Assembly: GCF_029167105.1 (NCBI RefSeq)
Contig: NZ_JARFML010000011.1
Location: 1-64,000, forward strand
Origin: Bradyrhizobium yuanmingense
GTDB taxonomy: Bacteria > Pseudomonadota > Alphaproteobacteria > Rhizobiales > Xanthobacteraceae
Direction: 5' to 3'
Length of the DNA: 64,000 nt
Shown one piece after another: positions 1 through 7,375 of the stretch. How positions within the stretch are numbered: the first letter of the stretch is position 1; each line of letters begins with the position of its first letter. The notes under the pieces were generated by a model that searched no databases, had not been told where the DNA came from, and saw only the letters and a list, made by a program, of their open reading frames with translations. A program made the translations under genes and the position numbers.

Positions 1-883
1 CCAGATGACGATGCTCCTGATCTACGGGCTCGCGGTGCTGGCGCTGAACATCCTGACCGGCGGAAGCGGCCAGTTCTCGCTCGGCCAGAGCGCGTTCTAC
101 GCCGTCGGCGCCTATACCTCGGCGGTGCTGATGGAGCATGCCAACGTCAACTACGCGCTGACCATTCCGATCTCCGCCGTAATTTGCTTCGGATTCGGCT
201 ACCTGTTCGGCAAGCCGGCGCTGCGGCTGTCGGGCATCTATCTCGCGCTCGCGACCTTTGCGCTCGCGACCGCGATGCCGCAACTGTTGAAGCTGAACGT
301 TCTCGAGCACTGGACCGGCGGCGTGCAGGGCCTCGTCGTCACCAAGCCGGACGCACCGTTCGGCCTGCCGATGTCGCAGGATATGTGGCTGTACTATTTC
401 ACGCTCGCCGTGACGGTCGCGATCTACATCTTCGCGGTGAACCTGTTGCGCTCCCGCTCGGGCCGCGCCTTCATGGCGATCCGCGACAACGAGATCGCGG
501 CCTCCGCGATGGGCGTCGACGTCGCACTCTACAAGACCTTGGCCTTCGGAGTGAGCGCCGGCATCACCGGAGTGGCGGGGGGCATGAGCGCCATTGCGGT
601 GCAGTTCGTGGCGCCCGACAGCTATACCTTCCTCCTCGCGATCTCGCTGTTCCTCGGCATGGTGGTCGGCGGCGTCGGCTGGCTGCCCGGCTCGTTCGTC
701 GGCGCGGCCTTCATCATCTTCGTGCCGAATATCGCGGAAAGCATCTCCAAGGGCCTCTCCGGCGCGGTGTTCGGCGTGCTGCTGTTCCTCGTCATCTACC
801 TCGTGCCGCACGGCGCAAGGCAGGTCGCGCTTCTTGCTCAAAGAAAGCCTTCAGAGGGGACGAGCAAAGCGCGCGAGTGCTAG
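1..883 (+). CDS. livM: Branched-chain amino acid ABC transporter permease, LivM type (5' end outside window)
   Basis: Inner-membrane permease of a Liv-type (HAAT) ABC importer. The frame is open from the first base of the window, and the first visible Met (position 5) lies inside a hydrophobic segment, so the true start is upstream. The visible 293 residues are almost all transmembrane, with the LivM hallmarks GGSGQFSLGQSAF near the start and the EAA-like loop AIRDNEIAASAMGVD around residue 160. The last 20 residues are polar. LivM proteins usually have 310-350 residues, so roughly 30-50 are missing. The partner liv genes must lie to the left. It converges with the thioesterase remnant: both stops lie in the same CTAG at 880-883. 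Confidence 0.9.
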   Translation, partial: QMTMLLIYGLAVLALNILTGGSGQFSLGQSAFYAVGAYTSAVLMEHANVNYALTIPISAVICFGFGYLFGKPALRLSGIYLALATFALATAMPQLLKLNVLEHWTGGVQGLVVTKPDAPFGLPMSQDMWLYYFTLAVTVAIYIFAVNLLRSRSGRAFMAIRDNEIAASAMGVDVALYKTLAFGVSAGITGVAGGMSAIAVQFVAPDSYTFLLAISLFLGMVVGGVGWLPGSFVGAAFIIFVPNIAESISKGLSGAVFGVLLFLVIYLVPHGARQVALLAQRKPSEGTSKAREC

Positions 884-1318
884 TATCGAAGCAAATCTCT
901 AATCGCAGATCTTTGCTCTTCGGTAAGCGATACCTTCGCTCGCGTTTCGGCGTCGACATAGACGTGCGTGAATTTACAGACGGCCGATGCCTTGTCGGCG
1001 GCTTCGCCAAATATCGCGAGCTCGTACGTGATCGAACTGCCCCCCAGTCGACCCAACCGAATGCCGATATCGACCGTTTCCGGAAAGCCGACCGGAGCCA
1101 GGAATTCGCATTCACTGGCGATGCAAAGCCCGATCGACGTCTGACCTGGTGCACGGAGAATTCCGCGCTCGATCGCCAGAAGCGTCAAGGCCGTGTCGAA
1201 CCAGCTATAGTAGGTCGCATTGTTTACGTGTCCGTAGGCATCACAATCGGCCCAACGGCTTGAGATCTTCGTCCACCAAGAGAAGTCTTTGCTCGTCGCG
1301 CGCCGGACGCTCAGACAT
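880..1318 (-). pseudogene. Acyl-CoA thioesterase (4-hydroxybenzoyl-CoA thioesterase type, hotdog fold), frameshifted
   Basis: Reading leftward from an ATG at 1318 gives MSERPARDEQRLLL..DLKP and then a stop at 1241-1243. Dropping one base at about 1255 restores a second frame that begins WADCDAYGHVNNATYYSWFD and runs to the TAG at 880. WADxDxYGHVNN is the signature of the YbgC/FcbC-like thioesterase family, and the Asp in it is the usual catalytic residue. Both halves together make about 145 residues, the normal family length, so this is one gene split by a single extra T (or an indel equivalent to it). It is either a recent pseudogene or a sequencing error. An intact enzyme would hydrolyse an acyl- or aroyl-CoA in the cytoplasm. 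Confidence 0.75.
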
Positions 1319-1533
1319 CATAAACGCTCCACTTGCAAGGCGTGCCTGCCGAGGCTTGCCTAGCCGGTCAGACCGAGGGAGACAAGCCACGAAGCAGCGC
1401 GCCGGCGGAGATGGGGGTGAAAGGCAAGACGTATCGCAAGAAGCAAATCACCAGGCGAGGCTAACGATTCCCAACTTCGCATTGCGGCGGTCGTCACCGC
1501 TGTCGACTACGGCAACCGTGGGCGCCAAGGGGA

Positions 1534-2421
1534 TCACATAAACCGATGTTCCGGAAGCCCCTGCGCAAGCCCGTCGATCGCGAGGAGGTGGCCCGCTTCG
1601 GGCTCGCTGCTCAACTGTCCGGTGTCGAGAAATTTGCGTGCGCTGGTGACGAACATGGTCTTGTAGTCGTTGCCGCCGAAACAGACGCAGGTCGGATTGG
1701 TCACAGGCAGCGGGACGATCGTGTCGATCCGGCCGTCCGGCCGATAGCGCACCACGCGCCCTCCCGAGAAGAACGCCGTCCAGAGCCCGCCATCGACATC
1801 GACGCAGGCGCCGTCCGGGCGTTCTCCAGAGGCCGCGTAATCCGCGAACAGCTTTCTGTCGCCGATCGTGCCGTCGTCGAGATCGAAATCGAAGCTCCAG
1901 GTGCGATAGCGCCGCGTATCCGTGAAATAGAGCGTGCGGTTGTCGGGCGAAAACGCAATGCCGTTGGTGACGATGACATCGCCGAACATGCGCGCGACCG
2001 CACCGCCGTCGACGCGGTAGAGCGCGCCGTTCGGCCGGTGCAACTCGTTGTCCATCGTCCCGATCCACAGACGCCCTCGCGCATCGACCCGTCCGTCGTT
2101 GAGCCGATTGTCGAGCCCGGTTTCGACCTCGCAGAGACGGCTCGTCAGGCCACTCGCCGCATCGCGACGAAACAAGCTCAGATCCTGCGCAAGGATATGC
2201 GCGCCGTCGGAGGTCAGCGCCTGGCTGCCGAGAAACCGGCAGTCATGGTGTACCGTCTCGTGGGCGCCAGTCGCGGGGTCGAAGGATTGGTGAAGCTGCC
2301 GGTCGATGTCGATCCACCAGAGCTTGCCCGAGCGGCCGCACCAGAGCGGCGTCTCGCCAAGCACGTCGCCGGCTGGCACCGCGATCTCGACCCTGTCGGC
2401 CGCGATGATCCGCGCCGTCAC
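1534..2421 (-). CDS. SMP-30/gluconolactonase/LRE family protein (regucalcin-like lactonase)
   Basis: A 295-residue cytoplasmic six-bladed beta-propeller of normal family length. The metal and catalytic residues of the SMP-30 family are recognisable: Glu in GETPLW near residue 20, Asn in VTNGIAFSPDN around residue 150, and Asp in RPDGACVD around residue 203. Members are Ca/Zn-dependent sugar lactonases such as gluconolactonase or L-arabinolactonase, and the substrate here is unknown. The gene starts 12 bp after the stop of the GntR regulator and is probably co-transcribed with it. The pair faces away from the TRAP operon, so a lactone or sugar-acid role tied to TRAP uptake is possible but inferred. 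Confidence 0.85.
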   Translation of the reverse strand: MTARIIAADRVEIAVPAGDVLGETPLWCGRSGKLWWIDIDRQLHQSFDPATGAHETVHHDCRFLGSQALTSDGAHILAQDLSLFRRDAASGLTSRLCEVETGLDNRLNDGRVDARGRLWIGTMDNELHRPNGALYRVDGGAVARMFGDVIVTNGIAFSPDNRTLYFTDTRRYRTWSFDFDLDDGTIGDRKLFADYAASGERPDGACVDVDGGLWTAFFSGGRVVRYRPDGRIDTIVPLPVTNPTCVCFGGNDYKTMFVTSARKFLDTGQLSSEPEAGHLLAIDGLAQGLPEHRFM

Positions 2422-2433
2422 CGCAGCGCTCTC

Positions 2434-3102
2434 TCAGCGCAATGAGCTGTTGGCAAGCGCATGTGCGACACAGTTGTTGACATGTGCCGACAGCACATTG
2501 TTCGCCGTCTCGGCGTCGCGCCTCAGCGCGCAGTCGAGCAGCGCTCGGTGTTGTTCGGCCGGCTCGGCGCCGCGGTAGTGGAAGGCCACCATCTGGTAGC
2601 GGAAATATTTGTCGAAGGCGAGGCTGTGCGTATCCATCAGCAGGCGCGATCCGCAATTCGAGATCAGCGCCTGGTGGAATTCGCCGTCATAGCGCTTCCA
2701 CTGCTCCGGCTCGCCGATGCCGGAATCCATCAGCCGCTCCGTCGAGGCGAGCTTGTGATGGGCGGAGACGACGCGTCCCTCCCACTCGACGTCCGCATTG
2801 GCGAAAGAGATCGCCATCGCGTGGGACTCGAGTAGCAGCCGCAGGCCGGCGAGCTCACGCAGATTATCGGCGGAGACCGCGGCCACCTCGAAACCCCGTT
2901 TGCCTTCGGCCGTCACGAAGCCTTCGGCTGCGAGCCGGGTCAGGATTTCGCGCAGCGTGCTAACGCTCACGCCATAGTTCTCGCGCAGCGCTTCGAGCCT
3001 CAGCCGCTGCGCTGGCGCCAGCCGGCCGAAAATGATGTCGGTCCGGATCCGGCGATAGCAGTCCTCGCTGATCGCGGATTCTTCCTTGTCAATCAAAGGC
3101 AT
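2434..3102 (-). CDS. GntR family transcriptional regulator, FCD (FadR-type) ligand domain
   Basis: A 222-residue DNA-binding repressor. The N-terminal winged helix-turn-helix (about residues 12-75) contains the GntR signature: RIRTDIIFGRLAPAQRL, then LRENYGVSVSTLREILTRL. The C-terminal part (about 90-215) is an all-helical FCD domain with the metal-binding pattern Asp (YDGEFHQAL), His (FHQAL, LDTHS region) and His near HVNNCVAHAL. It is transcribed away from the TRAP operon with a 178-bp AT-richer gap between, the usual arrangement for a regulator of the neighbouring uptake genes. The likely ligand is the imported organic acid or a metabolite of it. Confidence 0.88.
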   Translation of the reverse strand: MPLIDKEESAISEDCYRRIRTDIIFGRLAPAQRLRLEALRENYGVSVSTLREILTRLAAEGFVTAEGKRGFEVAAVSADNLRELAGLRLLLESHAMAISFANADVEWEGRVVSAHHKLASTERLMDSGIGEPEQWKRYDGEFHQALISNCGSRLLMDTHSLAFDKYFRYQMVAFHYRGAEPAEQHRALLDCALRRDAETANNVLSAHVNNCVAHALANSSLR

Positions 3103-3194
3103 GGTCTTGGCCTTGGGCAGCTCCTGGGCCTTGCAGCCCGCAAATCGATATCCCAGACGATAGTAGAATCATCGGATAAAATCTATTTCATATT

Positions 3195-3224
3195 TTGACT
3201 CGGCTATTCTCATGTGTCTATCTT
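3195..3224 (+). promoter_or_regulatory. Candidate sigma-70 promoter for the TRAP operon
   Basis: TTGACT (3195-3200) and TATCTT (3219-3224) are 18 bp apart. They lie in a locally AT-rich stretch (3165-3225) between the divergent GntR gene and dctP, about 57 bp upstream of the dctP ATG. The surrounding AT-rich sequence could hold the GntR operator, but I could not define a convincing palindrome. Confidence 0.4.
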
Positions 3225-3280
3225 TGCGAACCAAAGTCGCGGCGCCAGATCGCGGCAACATCAGGCGAGGGGAGGACGGC

Positions 3281-4297
3281 ATGCGGACAAAGATGCTGGG
3301 ATTGGCGGTCGTCGCGGTGAGTGCAGTGCTCACCGGGTGGCCTGCCGCAGCCGAAGTGCAGGAGCGGACGATCCGCTGGGGGCACCTCAACAACACGGAT
3401 CATCCCGTCAGTCTCGGCGTGCAGAAATTCGCCGAAGTGCTTGGCGCCAAGAGCGGCGGCAAGCTCAAGATCCGCGAGTTTCCCGCTTCGCAACTCGGCA
3501 ACGAGCTGCAGCAGCAATCGGCCGTCCGTGGTGGTACGCAGGAAATCTTCTCGGCGTCGACGACGTCGCTCGCCGGTGTCGTCAAGGACCTCGGCCTGTT
3601 CGATTTTCCCTTCATCGTCGCGACGTTCGATCAGGCGACGGCGCTTGCAGACGGCCCGTTCGGCAAGGCGATGATGGATCTCCTGCCCGAGAAGGACCTG
3701 ATCCCGCTGGGCTATTGGGGGCTCGGCTTCCGCAACGTCACCAACAGCCGGGGGCCGGTCGCGAAGGTTGAGGATCTCGCGGGCCTGAAGCTGCGCGTGA
3801 TCCCGAACCCGGTTTATCTGGAGACCTTCAAGGCGTTCAAGGCCAACCCGGTGCCGATGGCATTCGGCGAGCTCTATACCGCGCTCGAGAACAAGACGGT
3901 CGACGGCCAGGAGAATCCCTACAGCGTCATCCTGTCGAACAAGTTCTACGAGGTGCAGAAATACGTCTCGGCGACCAACCACACCTTCACCCAGAACATC
4001 ATCATCGTGAGCAAGAAGTTCTGGGACAAGCTCTCGCCCGAGGAGCAAAAGATGTTCCGCGACACCTACGCGGAGACGGTCCAGTACCAGCGCGAGCAGA
4101 CCAAACGCGCCGCCGATCAGGCACTCGGCGAGCTGAAGGCCAAGGGCATGCAATTCAACGAGATCGCGCCGGCGGAATATGCGCGGATGCAGGACGCGGT
4201 GAAGCCCGTGATCGACAAGTTTTCCGCCGAGTACGATCCGAACAAGGTCAAGCTCTTCAACGCCGAGCTCGCGCGCATTCGCAGCACGGTCAAGTGA
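3281..4297 (+). CDS. dctP: TRAP transporter substrate-binding protein (DctP family)
   Basis: A 338-residue periplasmic solute receptor. I chose the ATG at 3281 because it follows a GAGGGGAGG ribosome-binding site and opens directly into a signal peptide (MRTKMLGLAVVAVSAVLTGW, cleavage likely after PAAA near residue 23). A longer upstream frame to 3212 has no signal sequence. The mature protein shows DctP features, including the VEDLAGLKLRV strand and the substrate-binding region with Arg in LRVIPNP and Asn in GQENPYSVI. DctP receptors bind carboxylates, with an Arg pairing to the carboxyl group. It is first in the dctP-dctQ-dctM operon, and the ligand is unknown. Confidence 0.93.
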   Translation: MRTKMLGLAVVAVSAVLTGWPAAAEVQERTIRWGHLNNTDHPVSLGVQKFAEVLGAKSGGKLKIREFPASQLGNELQQQSAVRGGTQEIFSASTTSLAGVVKDLGLFDFPFIVATFDQATALADGPFGKAMMDLLPEKDLIPLGYWGLGFRNVTNSRGPVAKVEDLAGLKLRVIPNPVYLETFKAFKANPVPMAFGELYTALENKTVDGQENPYSVILSNKFYEVQKYVSATNHTFTQNIIIVSKKFWDKLSPEEQKMFRDTYAETVQYQREQTKRAADQALGELKAKGMQFNEIAPAEYARMQDAVKPVIDKFSAEYDPNKVKLFNAELARIRSTVK

Positions 4298-4316
4298 GCG
4301 GAGGGGCAGGGCCGAC

Positions 4317-4832
4317 ATGGCAAGGCTCCTCGACGCCTACTGCGAGATCCTCAAGGCGGTGATCGCACTGTGCCTCGCCGCCATGGTGGCGCTGGTCTTC
4401 AGCAACGTCGTGCTGCGCTATGCCTTCAACTCCGGCATCGCGGTGTCGGAGGAGTTGTCGCGCTGGCTGCTGGTGTGGTTGACCTTCCTCGGCGCCATCG
4501 TCGCGCTGCGGCGGCACGCCCATCTCGGCGTCGACATGCTGGTGCGCGCGCTGCCGCCGGGCGGCAGGCTCCTTTGCTTCGTGATCAGCTATCTCCTGAT
4601 GCTGTACGCGGACGGGCTGCTGACGCTCGGGAGCTGGAAGCAGGCGGTTCTGACCTTCGGCGACTCCGCGCCCGCGTCGGGAATCTCGGTCGGCCTGTTC
4701 TTCTACTCGTCGGGCCTCGTGTTCGGCGTCTCGGCGGCCGTGATCCTCGCTTACGATCTCTATCGCGTTCTGGCAGGGGCCGCCACCGGAGAAGACCTCA
4801 TCGCAGTCAGGGAAAGCGACGAGCATACCTGA
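4317..4832 (+). CDS. dctQ: TRAP transporter small permease subunit (DctQ family)
   Basis: A 171-residue inner-membrane protein with four predicted helices, the normal DctQ plan. The family motif around VSEELSRWLLVWLTFLGAI (residues 43-61) is present, followed by the RRHAHLGVD loop. It starts 19 bp after dctP and ends 21 bp before dctM, so it is co-transcribed. DctQ pairs with DctM to make the membrane part of a sodium-coupled secondary transporter that receives substrate from DctP. Confidence 0.92.
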   Translation: MARLLDAYCEILKAVIALCLAAMVALVFSNVVLRYAFNSGIAVSEELSRWLLVWLTFLGAIVALRRHAHLGVDMLVRALPPGGRLLCFVISYLLMLYADGLLTLGSWKQAVLTFGDSAPASGISVGLFFYSSGLVFGVSAAVILAYDLYRVLAGAATGEDLIAVRESDEHT

Positions 4833-4853
4833 GCGCCGCGGTCGGATGAGATC

Positions 4854-6134
4854 ATGACGATTGCCGTCTTCACATTCTCCCTGCTCGCCGCCATGGCGCT
4901 GGGCATGCCGATTGCCTTCGCGCTGATCGTCTGCGGCGTCGCTTTGATGCACTATCTCGACATCTTCGATTCGCAGATCGTCGCGCAGAACATCATCAAC
5001 GGCGCGGACAGCTTTCCGCTGATGGCGGTGCCGTTCTTCATGCTCGCCGGCGAGATCATGAACAAGGGCGGGCTCGCCAAACGCATCGTCGACATCGCGC
5101 TCGCGGTGGTCGGTCATGTCAAGGGCGGCCTCGGCTATGTCGCGATCCTGGCATCCTGCGCGCTCGCGTCGCTGTCCGGCTCGGCCGCCGCGGATGCCGC
5201 GGCGCTTGCCGCGCTGATCGTGCCGATGATGGTCGCCGCCGGCCACAAGAAGATGTACGCCGCCGGGCTCGTCGCGGCCGGCGGCATCATTGCCCCCATC
5301 ATCCCTCCCAGCATCGGTTTCGTGCTGTTCGGCGTCGCCGCCGGCGTCTCGATCTCGAAGCTGTTTCTCGCCGGCATCGTGCCCGGGCTGCTGCTTGGCG
5401 TGGGGCTCTGCGTCGCGTGGTGGTGGGTTGCCCGCAATGAGGACATCGAAAGTCCGCCGCGCAAGTCGCTGCGCGAGATCGCGAGAGCGGTGATCGACGG
5501 CGTCTGGGCCCTGATGCTCCCGGTGATCATCGTGGTAGGCCTGCGCTTCGGCATCTTCACGCCGACTGAGGCCGCGGTGGTGGTGGCGGTCTATGCGCTG
5601 TTCGTGGCGACCTGCATCTATCGCGAACTGAAGCTCTCGCAGCTATACGAGGTCATGGTCTCGGCGGCGCTCAGCACCAGCGTCGTGATGTTCCTGGTGG
5701 CGGCGGCGCTGGTCTCGTCCTGGCTGATCACGGTTGCGGAGATCGCGACCCAGGTGGTGGATCTCGTGCGTCCCTTCATGGGTAGTCCGACGCTCTTGAT
5801 GCTCGCGATCATGATCCTCGTCGTCATCGTCGGCACCGCGCTCGACATGGCCCCGACGATCCTGATTCTGACGCCGATCCTGATGCCCATCGTCAAGCAG
5901 GCCGGCATCGATCCCGTCTATTTCGGCGTCCTGTTCATCATCAACAATGCGATCGGCCTGATCACGCCGCCGGTCGGCGTGGTCCTGAACGTGGTGTGCG
6001 GCGTCTCGCGGATCAGCATGGAGGAGGTCATCAAGGGCGTGTGGCCCTTCCTGATCGCGCAGCTCGTCGTGCTGCTGCTGATGGTCCTGTTCCCGCAATT
6101 GGTCACGGGACCCGCGAAATGGTTGACCGGCTAG
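4854..6134 (+). CDS. dctM: TRAP transporter large permease subunit (DctM family)
   Basis: A 426-residue inner-membrane protein of standard DctM length with about 12 helices. Family features include the early FALIVCGVALM helix, the SFPLMAVPFFMLAGEIMNKGG segment (about residues 52-75), the SGSAAADAAAL repeat half around residue 105, and IPPSIGFVLFG / TPPVGVVLNV in the two pseudo-symmetric halves. It carries the ion-coupled transport pathway of the TRAP system. It is the third gene of the operon and is followed after 25 bp by the dehydroquinase-like gene. Confidence 0.93.
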   Translation: MTIAVFTFSLLAAMALGMPIAFALIVCGVALMHYLDIFDSQIVAQNIINGADSFPLMAVPFFMLAGEIMNKGGLAKRIVDIALAVVGHVKGGLGYVAILASCALASLSGSAAADAAALAALIVPMMVAAGHKKMYAAGLVAAGGIIAPIIPPSIGFVLFGVAAGVSISKLFLAGIVPGLLLGVGLCVAWWWVARNEDIESPPRKSLREIARAVIDGVWALMLPVIIVVGLRFGIFTPTEAAVVVAVYALFVATCIYRELKLSQLYEVMVSAALSTSVVMFLVAAALVSSWLITVAEIATQVVDLVRPFMGSPTLLMLAIMILVVIVGTALDMAPTILILTPILMPIVKQAGIDPVYFGVLFIINNAIGLITPPVGVVLNVVCGVSRISMEEVIKGVWPFLIAQLVVLLLMVLFPQLVTGPAKWLTG

Positions 6135-6159
6135 TCACGTCTTGCGAAGGAGCGGCCCG

Positions 6160-6642
6160 ATGGCGACGAGGATAATGATCCTGAACGGCCCCAATCTCAA
6201 CTTCCTTGGCGTTCGGGAGCCGCACATCTACGGCAAGACGACGCTTCGCGAAATCGAGGCCAGCTGTGAGCAGGTGGCGCAGCTCCTCGACGTGTCGCTG
6301 TCGTTCCACCAGACCAACATCGAGGGCGAACTCGTCGGCCTGATCCAGCAGGCTCATGGCAGCATGGACGCGATCATCATGAACCCGGCGGCGTTCTCGT
6401 TCACCTCGGTCGCCCTGATCGATGCCTTGAAGATCTTCGACGGCCCCAAGTTCGAGGTCCACATCTCCAACATTCACGCCCGCGACGAGTTGCATCGGCA
6501 TTCGATCACCTCGACCGCGTCGACGGCCGTGATCTGCGGGCTTGGCCCCTACGGCTACATCGCCGCCATGCTCGCGGCCGTGCAACGGCTCGGACGCATG
6601 CCCGCCGCCATCCCGGCCGCGCTGCACGGATTTGAGGCGTGA
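6160..6642 (+). CDS. Type II 3-dehydroquinate dehydratase-like protein with altered active site
   Basis: 160 residues, the normal length for AroQ-type enzymes. I preferred the ATG at 6160 over a TTG at 6142 because GAAGGAG precedes it and MATRIMILNGPNLN aligns with family N-termini. Arg19 (GVREP), the lid Tyr24 (HIYG), Asn75 (NPAAF), His101 (VHISNIHAR) and the GLGP segment are present. Two residues that hold substrate in characterised enzymes differ: the usual His81 is Phe (FSFTS instead of xTHTS) and the usual Arg112 is His (ELHRHS). Its place in a TRAP/FAD-oxidoreductase operon, far from shikimate genes, suggests a catabolic or altered-substrate role rather than housekeeping AroQ. Confidence 0.8.
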   Translation: MATRIMILNGPNLNFLGVREPHIYGKTTLREIEASCEQVAQLLDVSLSFHQTNIEGELVGLIQQAHGSMDAIIMNPAAFSFTSVALIDALKIFDGPKFEVHISNIHARDELHRHSITSTASTAVICGLGPYGYIAAMLAAVQRLGRMPAAIPAALHGFEA

Positions 6643-6659
6643 CAAAACGGGAGGGGCGA

Positions 6660-7316
6660 ATGCGTGGCTGGGGATTTCTGGCGATCTGGAGTGATATCGA
6701 GCCGGCCGATCTCGTCGACTACCGGCACTGGCTGACGCGCGAGCACACGACGGAACGGGTGACGACAAAAGGCTTCCTCGCCTGCCGGGTCTTTCGCGCG
6801 GTACGAGCCGACATCGATCGCTTCTTCATTCTCTATGAGCTGGAAACGCCGGAAGTCCTCGATGGCGAAGCCTATCTCGCCCGCCTCAACGCGCCGACCC
6901 CGTGGTCGCAGCGCATCATGCCGAAACTCGGCAATTTCATCCGGGGCGGGGGTAGTTTGGTCGCGCGCGCAGGGCGGGGCGAGGGAGCATCGGTCATGGC
7001 GCTCCGGATCGAGGTATTGCCCAAAGATCCGCAAGAGCTGGCTCAGGCGCTCGTTGCGTGCGACGGGATTGCCGCCGTGCAGATCGGCGCGACCGACAAG
7101 GCGCGCACGTCGGTGCGGACGGCCGAAAAAGGAATGAGGAAGAACGAGGGCTTCTTTGGAGCGCTTTTGCTGATCGAGGCGCTCGACGTCGCGTCATTGC
7201 AGGCGGCCTTGAGTCAGGTACGCAAGCTCGCGCCTGACATGCTCGGCGAGGCAAGCGAGCCCGAAGTCTATCAGAGCATGTTTGCGCTGGATGCCCGCAT
7301 CGCGGATGTCGGCTGA
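6660..7316 (+). CDS. Conserved hypothetical protein, possible duplicated dimeric alpha/beta-barrel (EthD/antibiotic-monooxygenase-like)
   Basis: 218 residues. The ATG at 6660 follows GGGAGGGG. An in-frame GTG at 6639 overlapping the previous stop is a weaker option. The protein is soluble with no signal peptide. The N-terminal half (WGFLAIWSDIEP..YRHWLTREHTTERV..GFLACRVFRAV..FFILYELETPEVL) reads like a ferredoxin-like dimeric barrel strand-helix pattern, and the second half (about 115-215) may be a degenerate repeat. I do not recognise a function. It lies between the dehydroquinase-like gene and the FAD oxidoreductase and probably belongs to the same operon. Confidence 0.6.
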   Translation: MRGWGFLAIWSDIEPADLVDYRHWLTREHTTERVTTKGFLACRVFRAVRADIDRFFILYELETPEVLDGEAYLARLNAPTPWSQRIMPKLGNFIRGGGSLVARAGRGEGASVMALRIEVLPKDPQELAQALVACDGIAAVQIGATDKARTSVRTAEKGMRKNEGFFGALLLIEALDVASLQAALSQVRKLAPDMLGEASEPEVYQSMFALDARIADVG

Positions 7317-7375
7317 TGGCAATGTGCTCGCACGCCGTGTTCACCGTGCGTCGAGGGCCGGAAGGGTAGCTCGGA

